Under the pieces are notes generated by a model. The model saw only the letters and a list, made by a program, of their open reading frames with translations. It ran no database searches and was not told the origin of the DNA. Shown one piece after another: positions 46,601 through 59,000 of a stretch of 64,000 nt of DNA. How positions within the stretch are numbered: position 1 is the stretch's first letter; every line of letters begins with the position of its first letter. The stretch is from NCBI GenBank assembly GCA_030062745.1, contig CP099840.1, positions 4,836,001 to 4,900,000 on the forward strand, read 5' to 3'. The translations under genes and the position numbers were made by a program. The DNA is from Capitulum mitella (lineage: Eukaryota; Arthropoda; Thecostraca; Pollicipedomorpha; Pollicipedidae).

Positions 46601-49600
46601 GATTAGAGGAGATCCGCATAGATTCGCCAACATTCCTAAGGCCGACCAGAATCGTCCAAATACCGCAACTCGTGGTATGGTACTGCCATCAGGTCTCAAA
46701 TTACGCGATTGTCCGATCACAACCAGGTAGCTTCCTTTCCAACGCCTTTCCAACGCATCTTTCGTATGTTTTGAAAGTGGTCATTACATTCCTCAACAAA
46801 AGTCTCCAATGTGAGCCCTGTAAGCTGCAGAAAACATGAGCATTACATATATAAGTTCGGAAAGGTTTTGTTGTTGACTGGCTGCACGCGAATATGATGT
46901 TGTGCCATATCCACTTAGAAGCCAAAGTCGGACACATGAGTTGATGCAATGAGGCCTCTGAAACAAACTCCGCGAACTGAAGACATAAACATGATTGTCT
47001 GGACAGGACAGCATCCTCGGCAGCTGGACGGCACCTTCAGCAGTATGTGTGAGGTTCAGAAACTATTCCCTCTGCATAGACAGACAAACATAGGCAAATT
47101 GTCAGAGCAGTTGCATGTTTCACATTGGAATTGTACATGCTGACTTATGTGCTGAATACACATCCATAGGACAGAATTCAGCATTTAGGAGCAAAAAAAA
47201 AATACAGAACGAAAAGGGGATAAACATGTAGGAAATGAATTCCAATGGACTTGTTCAGATGCTGTCTTTCACTTAAATCCACTGCTTCTGGAACACTGCT
47301 TCCTCTGAGATGGATGGAAGGACGAACGCACAACTCGTGCTCTGATTGTGTTAATAACACTAGTGTAGTCAGGCCACAGCATGCTTCTTTGGTATAGGAA
47401 ATTCCTTGCAGTGGTCTGGTACCACCTGGAGGCAGTGTGGCCAAATTCAGCCAGCCAGGTATCAAGGATGCAGGTATTAATTCATGCTAATGGATCCTCT
47501 GTTGTTAGGCTTCCTGACAGCTGTACTGTTCCTTTCCTTGTCTGAAACCAACCCACTAGCACTGAGCAGAGGACAATGCCGAGTTGGTGCCTAACTGCCT
47601 TAGGCAATACAAATCACAAGCACAGGTCTGGATGTGCAAAGGGTGCAAAGGTCAGTGGGCAGGTAGCCAATAACCAGAGGTGGTGATTTAGAGCCATGAC
47701 AGGAACAAGTCTGATAGCATGAATTTCAATCTACATCCTTGACACCTAACTACATGCATTTTGCCACAATGCCTGGAGGTCTTTTACAACTTCCACCAGA
47801 ATTTCCAACAGAGGAAATTTTCTGGCCCCAACGAACTGGACTCCATCGCATTCAGGAAACAGCCACAATCCCAAAACACAAGTGACAAAATGGGGAAGAG
47901 TCTCTCTTCAATGAGAGCTGCGAAGTCCTCATGCCTCTTGACTTGCTGGTGGCAAAACAAACAATGGCCGATCAGTTGATTGGCAACCTTCATGCCCCTG
48001 GTCAGTGTCATCCAAAGGAAGATATGCACAGCATTTCATTCAGTCTGCACTCAAATGAGCACTAAAGAGAAATTTTTGTCCACTGCATGCTTTATCTATG
48101 CTTGGGATGAGGTGCAACTGTGGGAAGTAGCCCTGATGCTGATACTGTGCCAACTGCACACTTTGTCTGAGCCTACAGGATGTGCACTTCCCCCAAAAGT
48201 TCCTTCATTGTGTTTGCAGTCTGAGCGGCATTCAATCTCATGGGTTCCACTTCATCAAAAAGTAGTGAAATGCAATGTTTTGGACTCTCTTAAAGTAGGA
48301 AGCTTCGTTTCTGATTTACAATCACAGCCCTTGGTGCAACAATATGGAACATGGTACTGCATGCCAGGGTACTGATGTGAAATATCTAATCTGCCAAAAA
48401 ACAATGGCAACCTCAGCTAATGGCAATATAATCTTCAGCCACTGGCACCATGTACTCTATCAACAACATGTCTACCTACATATGCATATACATCTGTCAA
48501 CATGTCTATCCACATATACATATACATCTAACAACAGCATGGCTACCTACATATTCATATGACACATACATACATACATACACATCTATTTACAACAGTT
48601 CCTCCCAATGTGGTTTTGTTTTAAGAGGACCTAAGTGGGAAGGACTGTGGACAAGACATCATTTGCAGGGCTCCGTGTGATAGTTGCAAAACTACACAAT
48701 CCATCTACCTACTGCTTCTCCTCTTCCCTCAATTACATATCCCAGTCTGGTAGGAATCAGTATATTAAGTATCTCAGTCTTACAGGTCACTTTTGTGGGA
48801 CTTTACATAAGTCTTTGATTACAATCAACAGGATTTTTCCCATCACCACAGAGTAATATTTACATCAAAGCTAGACTGCCATTTACAAGCTGCTCAGCAA
48901 CTGTGGCTGTCTGATATTCACTGCAAGCTGCACAAGCAAGTTATGCATAGCCATGCTCATGTGAATTAGGCTCCAGGCAGCAAACCCCTAAGACATCTTG
49001 TTAGTGCAGCACCAACTGCTGGCACAGCCTTGATGCACAATGATTATTTTCTAGTGCATGTCTATGTTTTGGTGTATGTGTATACATGTACATGCACATA
49101 CATGCACACACACAAGAGGATGTGCAATAGTAAATTGCAAGGCTACTTGGAGAAGGCACAGCTTGGCAACTGTAAGTTAAGGATCAATCCAGCAGTTGCA
49201 GGGAGTAATGAAGTTGAACAATTATAACCCCAGTTATAACCTCAGTTATGCATCAGTTTGACTGCTTGTACTACTCAAAGGACACCAAAATTTTTTCACT
49301 GAACTGTGGAAATTTAACACTGAAAACGGACTTTTTGGATCAGGGTAACTTCAAAGTATGTATTGTCATACCTGGTCATTCCACGCAACGAATCGTTCAA
49401 TGAGACTGGGGCCTGACTGCATTGCACAGTGTCAGAGTTTCCATGTCACCGGACACTTGAATTCCCGGTCAGTTTGGACTGACAGAGACAACACCGATAC
49501 GAGTACGTACCAGATTCCACATCCGGAGAAACAACAGAACTATCACAGTCCTTCCTTAAGCCTTCATGCGAGGACGACCGACACTTCATGACACTCCCAT

Positions 49601-49880
49601 AACATCCCCAGGCTTTCACCACTCATGATCTGCGTATGCAAAATATCGTCATTTTTCCCAAGATTTCTACCTAAAATGACTTTACTATGATCTCAGTTTG
49701 ACTTGTTGACTTGTAGTATTCTTAATGGATATGCTCCCGTCATTCTGTCGAATAAAGTTAGCTCGAAAAAACTATACATCTCATATGAACATATTTCCAA
49801 AATGACGTCATTTACCTCGATCGTATCGACAAGGCCTGGCGCTAGCTTTTCAGGGACCTTGCACTAGCAACCAAGCTAGT
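46600..49880. other. Intergenic region between divergent genes, CpG-poor
   Basis: Between the minus-strand gene start (about 46.3 kb) and the SMARCC start. From about 46.9 to 49.3 kb CpG is nearly absent and TG/CA is common, unlike the CpG-rich DNA to the left. The longest frame (47980-48375, plus) has no recognisable domain. 49.4-49.9 kb regains CpG and probably holds the SMARCC promoter. No TATA box was noticed there. Confidence 0.6.
48468..48600. repeat. CATA/ACATA-rich microsatellite
   Basis: Imperfect CATA, TACATA and ACATAC units, including CATACATACATACATACA near 48567. Confidence 0.8.
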
Positions 49881-49908
49881 AGTGGTTGATGGATGCATCG
49901 CCGGCAAA

Positions 49909-50022
49909 ATGGCGTACGCCCCGAAGAACGATGGTCGACCAAATGCAAGGTTTTATGAATCTCCAGACATTCTGGCACTCTTTGAAGGTGTGAAGTCATG
50001 GCTGTTGAAGAATGCAAAAAAG
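49909..50022 (+). CDS. mor: SMARCC exon 1 (residues 1-38)
   Basis: From ATG to AAAAAG|GTAAGT. Encodes [20 protein letters not shown] and [15 protein letters not shown], the first helix of the SMARCC N-terminal module. Two upstream out-of-frame ATGs lie at 49889 and 49893. Confidence 0.93.
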
Positions 50023-53000
50023 GTAAGTTGTCGGGTGTCAGATATGATGGTAAACGCCAAAGTGTGTGCGCCGGGTTTGCCGCTCAGTTTTTCGCGCCGG
50101 CCTCGCGTGTGTATGTACCTTATTATTTTCCTTGTGGCTGCATTATCCCCAATAAACCTAGAAGCACGCAGTATATGACATCATAAAGAAGAGCCATCAT
50201 TGTTAACAGTGTTGGTGTGTATTAAATCTTAGTTTCAAATTACCACCTGTGTGACAGATATTGAGCTGTTTTGTATATTATTTGCTGTTTATTGGAATGA
50301 ATCAGATATTGATGTTGCATCCTGCTTGCATAAATTATAAATCAAGAGGACCCAGAACAGTACACAACATTGATTCAACATTGGGCCTTAGCCAAATTCA
50401 GGTTGAAATGTAACATTGCATTTCAACATCCAGTCATGTTGATTTGATGTTGATTTGTGTGATTTGAGGTTGTGTTCATGTTGAAAACACAGAAATGGAA
50501 TGATCCACTTTGACTCAGAGTTAGCATAATTTTGATGTTGCATTTCAACCAGAATATGATGTAATCTTGTACATTTATATGTTGATTTAGTGTTGGCTTT
50601 CATCAAATGAGTTATTTGTTTGTTAGTTGAAAATAAGGATATCGTAGGTGCAGGCTTCCCATTTCTCATAATTTTGGAAATCTGATTGCCAAGCCATATT
50701 GGTACCAAAACATGTGTCAAAAGAAAATAACTCAGAGAGATGTATTTTATGACTTTTCAACATCAGTACTTCCCAAAATAATTTTCCAAAATTGTCCAAT
50801 CACCCATTGTCTCAACAACCAGCACATGGAGCAGCCCCATGAGATGGATCAGTGCCAACTTTTTGGATCAAAGGTACCATGAAATATGATGCCACTTAAA
50901 GACTCATTTAAATGTAGCAATCTGGAAACCTGAAATAAGTTGATGACAGCAATAGAGCAGGACAGGGAGGTGAACTGTGGCCAAACAAGGACAGGCATGA
51001 GTGGATAGGAAGGAACAGGGACAGAGAAGGAAAACTAGAATATTAGAGAGATATGGAGGACCTGGATGGGATAGTTGGAGAGATGAGGACTGTGACAGGA
51101 TGGGCATGGTCCTGAGTTTGTGTGGTGAAAAAGGACTGGGATGGGAAAGGGATAAGGGAAAGTATGGAGATGGGACTAGTAAGGAGATAGGAATGGGAGT
51201 GAGAGGTATGTGAAATGCAGAGGAGCAACATGGAATAGGAATGAGGAATAGGACTGTAATGGGACAGGAACAGGGAGTAGATTTAATGGGACAGGGCAGG
51301 GAGTAGATTGGGATGGGATCAGGAGAGACAGGAAGGGAAAACAAGGATGGGATACAAGTAAATGTGGATTGAAATGGGACTGGAGCAATGACAAGTTATT
51401 GAAAGGTGCCATTAACCTGGCATTGACTGGGGTATTTCATCACCTTCCATTTACTGGGGGCCTTTACCACCCCTTACAGCCCTGTCTAGCTTGAGAACTG
51501 GCCATGCAATTGGGCTTATTTAGACTTACTTGTCACTGTCCTGCCCCCATCCCTGTGCTTGCCACTTTCCTGGCCCAGTCACTTTTCATCATTCCAACCT
51601 AATTCCCTTCCATGCCCATTCTAGTAACTCTCTCTCCCAGCCCCATCCAGGTCATCCTCCATATCTCTATACTGTCCCAGTTTTCCCTTGCTGTCCTTGT
51701 TCCCTCCCAGGCACTCATGCCTGTCCTTGTTCAGTCCCAGCCCACCCCCCTGTCCCATTTTAGTGCTGTCTTATTGTATTTTCATTTTTGGGCCTGCTAT
51801 GTTTCAATAGGTCTTTCAGTGACATCATGTTTCACAGCACTTTTGTCAACAGTCATTGCTTAAAAATTGCTGGTCTGTCTTGCAGAGATGCTCCATGCTT
51901 CAAATTCATGCAAGTTGCTGAGCTGGTGGGTGACTAGATCACTTCATGGGACTATTTTGAGGAAGTTGTGATGTTGACAGGACACTAAATGCCTTCATTA
52001 AGACTGTTTTTAATGGTGCTAGGGTAAAATGGTAAAATGTAGAAATGGTGAATGCCTTTTTGGCAAATGCTAGATGGTGAACCCTAAATGGCAACATGTA
52101 AAGATGAAACCATTTGGCCAGTCGCCATTTTAATGTGTCACAGATTTTGCATGTCCTTGAGCATTTGCCATCCAGCATTCACAAAAAGGCATTCACCATT
52201 TTTTTATGTTTCACCATTTTGTCCTGACACTGCTTTTAATTGTGCAACTTTTGATACCAGTATGGGTTGGTAACTACCTGGATGTCTGGAGTTATGAGAA
52301 GTGGGAGGCATGCAGCTAGAGTACTAAAATAAATATAGGTGCAGATGCTAATATTTGACATCACATTCCAACATCGAATCGATGTTAGTTCAAAGTTGTG
52401 CTTATGTCAGATCGACGGTGTGTTGCGATGGCAAATCATTGTCGCGAATGGCTAACAAAATCGACCTCGAATCGACATATGTTGTGATGTCGATTCATTG
52501 TCGATTGTACGTTGATGTGCAACATCATTTGATTCCAGTATTTGTTCTGAAGTAAACATTTTCATAGATGACGCCCATATGTGCCATTTTGAGTCATTTT
52601 CCTACATACATTGGAAGGTTTCATCTTTTATTTCATGCTGCAAGTGGTGGCAGGTGTCAGTGAGAATTTTTGGTTCAGATTGGATCACTGGGACATACTT
52701 TGCTTTTAAATCTGGCATCTCTGCATCTCAGACCTACATCATACAGTTGTAAGATGCTTTGTTCAGTATCATGCAAAAACTCAGAAATAACCAGTTTACC
52801 TGGAAACAATGTACATGACTTAGTGTTGGCATTTGCATCTTGTATGGTATTGGATGGTTGTATGCAAAACTCTGCAAGTTTAGACTGGAATATGTGGCAG
52901 GAGGCCAGGATTTCAGACTGACAGACTGATATGCTTTCTTGGCTTCTGCAACATTTGACAGAAGTTTTCCTCCTGATAAGGAACAATGGATGAATGCATT

Positions 53001-56000
53001 TTCAAGGAAAGAAAACTGAAGATATGCTCCAGGCATTCTGACAGAATATCTGCCATAGCCATTCCATAGTAATTATGTAACATTGTGATGTTTCATATGG
53101 TAATGTGGTTATGCTGATACACTGCTGTGCAATACTGCATAACATTGTGCAATGTCGTTCAGTTGATGTATCTAATTCTGTGCTCGTGGGTTTTTGCAAG
53201 GCTTTTGAACATCTGTTTTTTTTCAGTATGTTGCAGCAGACCCTCCTACAGCCAAGAGCTTGTCACAGCTTGTTATCCAGCTGATACAGTTCCAAGAAGA
53301 TAACTTTGGAAAGGATGCAGACAAACCTGCCAGAACCAGGCTTCCTGTGAGTGTTTCATTTTGTTGTTCCTTGGTTTGACACTGTTATGACTGGCACTCT
53401 AGATTTACTTATATGTTACGAGCCTGTTATATCTTTGCTTGTTGCACAAAGACATGCTAAATTACATGACCCATATTGTAACAGAGTGCGTCATGAAATT
53501 TCTTTAATATGTTAACCTTGCCAGGTGTCATGGTTTTCACTTACAAGCCCAACGAGCAAGAATGAAATAGAATGTGATTTGACACTTTCAGGTTAACTGG
53601 TGATCTGCCATATCACTGAAAGAGAACATGCTTTTTGCTGTCTTTGCCATCAATAGTTTTGTTTTGTAGCAGAAGTGTCTGCAAGCCATGCTTTTGGAGT
53701 GACCTGATGTTGCAGTGTATCGGCTGTTCTTTTCAGTGACTGATTTTGTGTCTGAGTCATTTTGAGGTCAGCAAGAGGTCACATATCATTACCATCTTTT
53801 GTAAGGAAGCTATGTTTTGCCACCATGGAATAGTGTTCTGATCATCAAGAAGGACAAAACAGCTGTCATTATTGAAATCGAGTGCTAAAAATTACCATTA
53901 TACTGGTGCAAATATGTTCTGAGGGCAAACAAGGTCATTGGCCCCACTTGACCATGGCAATGTCACTGACCTTTCAAAACGCCAGGGTGGTGCGAGGTGT
54001 ATGCTAAAACAGCCCTGCATCGAAAACTGACCTTTCATTTCGTCAAACTGCCGGGAAAGAAGCCAAAACATAACTCAGATCAACAAAATCAGCTTGCACG
54101 ACGTCAAGAATGACGCCATAACTGGGTGACCTGACTGACTTGGTAACATGTTTTCTTGGAACAACAGGCCAAAGAATGTAAAGTCATCTGTCTCGTATTT
54201 AGCTCCTTAACTCGGGTCTTAACTTTCTCAGCCAGCAGTCGAAGGAAAAACTCATGGGGGTGGGAACAATCCTCCCTTATCCGGCGAGTGTTAACGTGCA
54301 ACTGTCCGGATTGGGGGAGGCACCAGAGACCTCTGATATTTTTGTCTGCTGTGTAACTTCACGGCCAGATGGCATTGTCTTCAGGTGTCCATTACCCAGT
54401 GTTACATCCATTGTGCTCATTTTGTTAAAAAAAGGAAATGTTGAAGCCAAGGTCAACAGTATTCATAACAACATGGTGTCATCAAGATGATTTGTCGCTT
54501 TGTTGCAGTAAGGTTGGCTTTGCTTGGTCTACATTGGTTTACTGGTAATTTGAGATGGGTGATGGTGTGCAGTCAGTGTACATCATGAGTACCTCATGCA
54601 AAGTTATCATAGGTCAGTTTGTTGAATCGTGATTGACAAAACTGCCATATTGTTTTTTTTTTACAAATTGTCATAAATAACTGTCAATTTATGTCACCAG
54701 ATTTCATAGATGTTGGAAAATTTCAGGGTGCAAATGCAAACATTTAGATGCATTTTATTGACTTTTATGGTGTTATAGATTGTCTTGTGCCACATTGAGC
54801 ATACCTAAAATTGGTGTTTTCTAATGCTGCATGAGCTAGGTTAGCCTTTGTCCATTTTCATCAGTAAACTTGCACGGCCATCGTGTGCCATGCATTTTCT
54901 TCTGTGTTGGCCTTAGGATGGCTGAAGTCTCCAAGTTGTTTGCGAAAAAGAAGCCTGCCCCAAATTAGCAACTGATATAGCCTATGACCTGAGATATGAT
55001 GTTCAGGTACAAAATATGGTATACTTGGGCTGCATCATTGAGAGTAGTCAGTTGTCATTTGAATCAGCCAGATTGGTCCATTGGTTGTAGAGTTATATGA
55101 TGTCTCACCCTTTGGCAGTGACATAGCGGCAGAACGTGTACCATTTTTCATTGAGTAATTTGATTCTTGGCCCATGTCGCCCGGTGCTTGTTTTCATGGT
55201 GTTTCTGTTGTGGCCCACAGACTCGGTGCTTCGTAGACTTCGAACCGGGAAATGGCCTCTGCCAGATTCTGGCTGCAGCATTCAAGTTCAAAACAGACCA
55301 TGTGCTTCGCAGATTCGATCTGCAAGTGAGTGACTGACTCGTGTAGATGCATTGCTGGTATATACTGCAATTGCTCAGCTCTCTGTATTTTTTGATGCCA
55401 TGCAGCTGATGATCTTGAGCTGAATTAGAAACGCACACTGCCTTAAAGCATCTACATGATTTTGTCGTCGTTGGATTGAGCACAATGTGTAACAGCGTGG
55501 GTTCAGCTCCGGGCAGCGACCACCTTCCCTGCCACTGCGTCATGTGTTTCGCGCCGCGGCCGCGACTGAACTGACGCCCGCTCCGACAGTCGCAGTCCAA
55601 GATGGACCGCCACCTGGAGCTCTTCCAGGCGATCGAGAAGGCGCTGGTGGCCTCCGGGCAGATGGTCATACCCAGCGTGTTCATCATGCCCGAGGTGGAC
55701 AAGGCCGAGCGCGACAAGCTCAAGGAGACTGTCCGCGCCCATGGAGGCACCATCGCCGGTGCGTTGTCGGGGGGGGGGGGGGGCTGGGCTAGTGTTGTTC
55801 ATGTTGTGAAATAGCTATAAATATTATTGGATCACGTTTATTTCCGTTGGTACATTACCAAATATCGCAGTTTTATAATGAGTATATATCATGGTAGTAA
55901 TTATGCTGGGGCCCACCGGAGCAAGTTAGGCGAGATTCCCCTGTGTGTGTGTGTGTCTTGCCCTACTTTGGCCGGCTTCCTGCTGACCCTGCCCTCGCCG

Positions 56001-59000
56001 CCCGGCGCAGAGTCGCGGGAGAAGGCCACGCACGTGGTGTACCCGACCCAGGACCCTCTGGAGGAGGAGTACGCCCGGCCGCTGTTCAAACGCGACAAGC
56101 ACACCATGCTGCACTGGTACTACTTCCCCGACTCGTACGACACCTGGGTCACCGGTGAGTAGTGCCACCCGCCTCCGTCCTTTGGCGCCCGCGGCGGTCT
56201 GCTGCACTAGCCATGCGCCCATACGTGGGGTGTTCCACATTCTTGTTCAGTGTGTAAAGCTATCCGACCTCAGTGCTGACTTAACTGTCCAGTTGTTTTT
56301 TTCCTGTGTGAATAGGGTACATCTGTTTTACGTACCAGCTTTCATTTACCAACTACTAACCGTGTTATCAAATTGCGTCCAGTTACATATCTGTTGGTTT
56401 GCCCACCGATTCGGATGTATTTGAACTGGTACGTCTGGCATTACGGGTAAAAATGTCGCAGCTTCCTCGCGTTTTGCATCAGCATTTTTCCCATTGCGAG
56501 ACGCACGGAAGTCATGCATCCTGTTTTTGCGGATGGGCACGTCCTGGACCTCCGCGATGTCCTGTTGTTGCGGGTGGGCACCTCCTGGGTCTCCGTGATG
56601 TCTTGTTATTGCGGGGCGGACACCTGGATCTCCGTGATGTCCTGTTGTTGCGGGTGGACACCTGGGTCTCCGTGATGTCTTGTTATTGCGGGGCGGACAC
56701 CTGGGTCTCCGTGATGTCCTGTTGTTGCGGGGCGGACACCTCCTGGGTCTCCGTGATGTCTTGTTATTGCGGGGCGGACACCTGGATCTCCGTGATGTCC
56801 TGTTGTTGCGGGGCGGACACCTGGATCTCCGTGATGTCCTGTTGTTGCGGGGCGGACACCTGGGTCTCCGTGATGTCCTGTTGTTGCGGGGCGGACACCT
56901 CCTGGATCTCCGTGATGTCCTGTTGTTGCGGGGCGGACACCTGGATCTCCGTGATGTCCTGTTGTTGCGGGTGGACACCTCCTGGGTCTCCGTGATGTCT
57001 TGTTATTGCGGGGCGGACACCTGGATCTCCGTGATGTCCTGTGCTGGCGCCGCCTGAGGTGACTTGTCCGGGCCAGGTCTGGAGCTGGACGACAGCGTGC
57101 CCGAGTCGCCCGAGTTCGACGCGGAGAAACAGTGGCGGGTGACTCTCAACTGGGTCCAGGACCTGGACGAGTACAACGAGTGGATGAACGAGGAGGACTA
57201 CGAGGTGGACGAAACTGGGAAGAAGACCAAACACGAGGTAACGGGATGGCCTGAGGCGCAAAACTGGATCATGTTCTGTCCGTGATTTGTGGGTGTGAAA
57301 TTGTTCTGTCTACGGCCAATCCTGTAAAACAGGTTGTTGTCGATGAAATGCGTTTCTGAATTTTCTTCCATCGCTGTGGTTTTGAAATGTTCCTGTCATA
57401 CCGTTTGAGGTGTTATAATCTTCGTGTATGAACAAAATTAGAAAGCTTTCAGGTGTTGGGTCATGGCTTCCAGATTATGTCCAGGAAGCCCTGTTTGTTA
57501 TAGCGATTTTCGTCCTCATTTCACACTCATTTCCTTTCGTGCTCCTCCAGATGTGCTTGTCCGTCGATGACCTGGACGCAATGGCGGCTGGAGAGTCGGA
57601 GAAGTCAAAGAAGACCAGCAAAAAACGAAAACGCTCTCCGTCGCCAGTCGCCTCCAAATCCAAGTCCAGAAAGTAAGCTGGAATCAGTGCTGTGGTTCGC
57701 CATGCTTTGACCATTTCCGGAACAGTGTAGGTATTTAGGCGGTTTCTTCTTCTATGAGCCTTCTATGTTTGTACCAATGAACGTTTGTATAACACCAACC
57801 CAGGATAATTTTTCGTGTTTTTTTTTTACGTGGAGGTGATGGTGCCATTAAGTATCATAGAGTTCCTATGCACAGACTGGTTTCCTAATGATCCGGTGCG
57901 CATGTGTATGTGTACAGCATAATGTTTTGGTCGTGCGACAAAACGTCAAATTCATCCCGTTCTCAGGACACCCGGACCCAAGCCGAAAAGCAAACGTACA
58001 AAAAACGACGACGAAGAGGACCTGACAAAGGACATGGAAGACCCGCCAGCAGAGACCAGTCTCACCGAAGTCTCGCTGCCGAAGGGATGTAGGTTGTCCT
58101 CAGGCTCCTGTCTTGCATTGTCACCGTGCACTTGGTATTGGCGTTGAATTGGCACAGTGGGGTAACGATGCAGAGACGTCCGACTTGTCAACAGTGCTTA
58201 ACGGACAGGAGCGCCGCAGATTTTGCTGGTGTACGTCTAACGTTGTTTGTGTGTTTGCCACAGCCAGCAAAAAGGACGGCGACAGCCTGCCGGTGAAGGG
58301 CGGCACTCTGGTCGACCTGGACGAAGAGGCCAATCAGGAGGACCCCAGCAAGCCCGCCGAGGAGAAGAAGGTCAGGCCGGGTGCCGGGGATCGCTGTGGT
58401 TCCCTGACGCCGCCGTCACTGAGCGCGACGGGGCAGTTGTGCCGCCAGTTTGTGACGAGCGGGGAAGCTGCGCCGTCCAAGTCCGTGTTGCTGGCAGGCG
58501 TGTTCGCCGCGCTGGGTCCGATCCTGCTCAGAGGATTACCCATTTCGCTGGTCGTTGCATCATGTTCAAACGCAGTGTACCGAGTCGCACTGCTTGTTGA
58601 CATTTCCTGAATACAACAAGCCCACAGATGATTTATAAAATAGTAGTGAGGTAAGATATTTTGATATGATACTGTCGTATTCTCTACTCCTGACGCCGAG
58701 GGGAACATCGGACCGTCGCGGGGCCTCGGCGCTCGGCAGGGCGTCACATATCCCGTAACCCTTTCGCTGTGGACGGCGCAGGACGAGATGGAGGACAACG
58801 CCACTGAGCAGACGCACAACATCATCGTGCCGAGCTACTCGGCCTGGTTCGACTACAACGCCATCCACGGCATCGAGAAACGCGCCCTGCCCGAGTTCTT
58901 CAACGGCAAGAACAAGAGCAAGACGCCGGAAACGTACCTGGCCTATAGGAACTTCATGATCGACACGTACAGGTACAAACTGGCATTTAGGTCGATCACT

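Larger units (their letters stand above)
50023..53226 (+). other. SMARCC intron 1, CpG-poor and repeat-rich
   Basis: 3.2-kb intron with very few CpG dinucleotides. It contains two blocks of CAACAT/ATGTTG words and two foldback structures. No nested gene is supported; serine/proline-rich frames at 50.9-51.8 kb come from the repeats. Confidence 0.85.

Noticed and set aside
56346-57261. Frames with [12 protein letters not shown] or [11 protein letters not shown] repeats
   Set aside because: Minisatellite inside SMARCC intron 5. The true exon 6 begins at 57077 with a proper acceptor.
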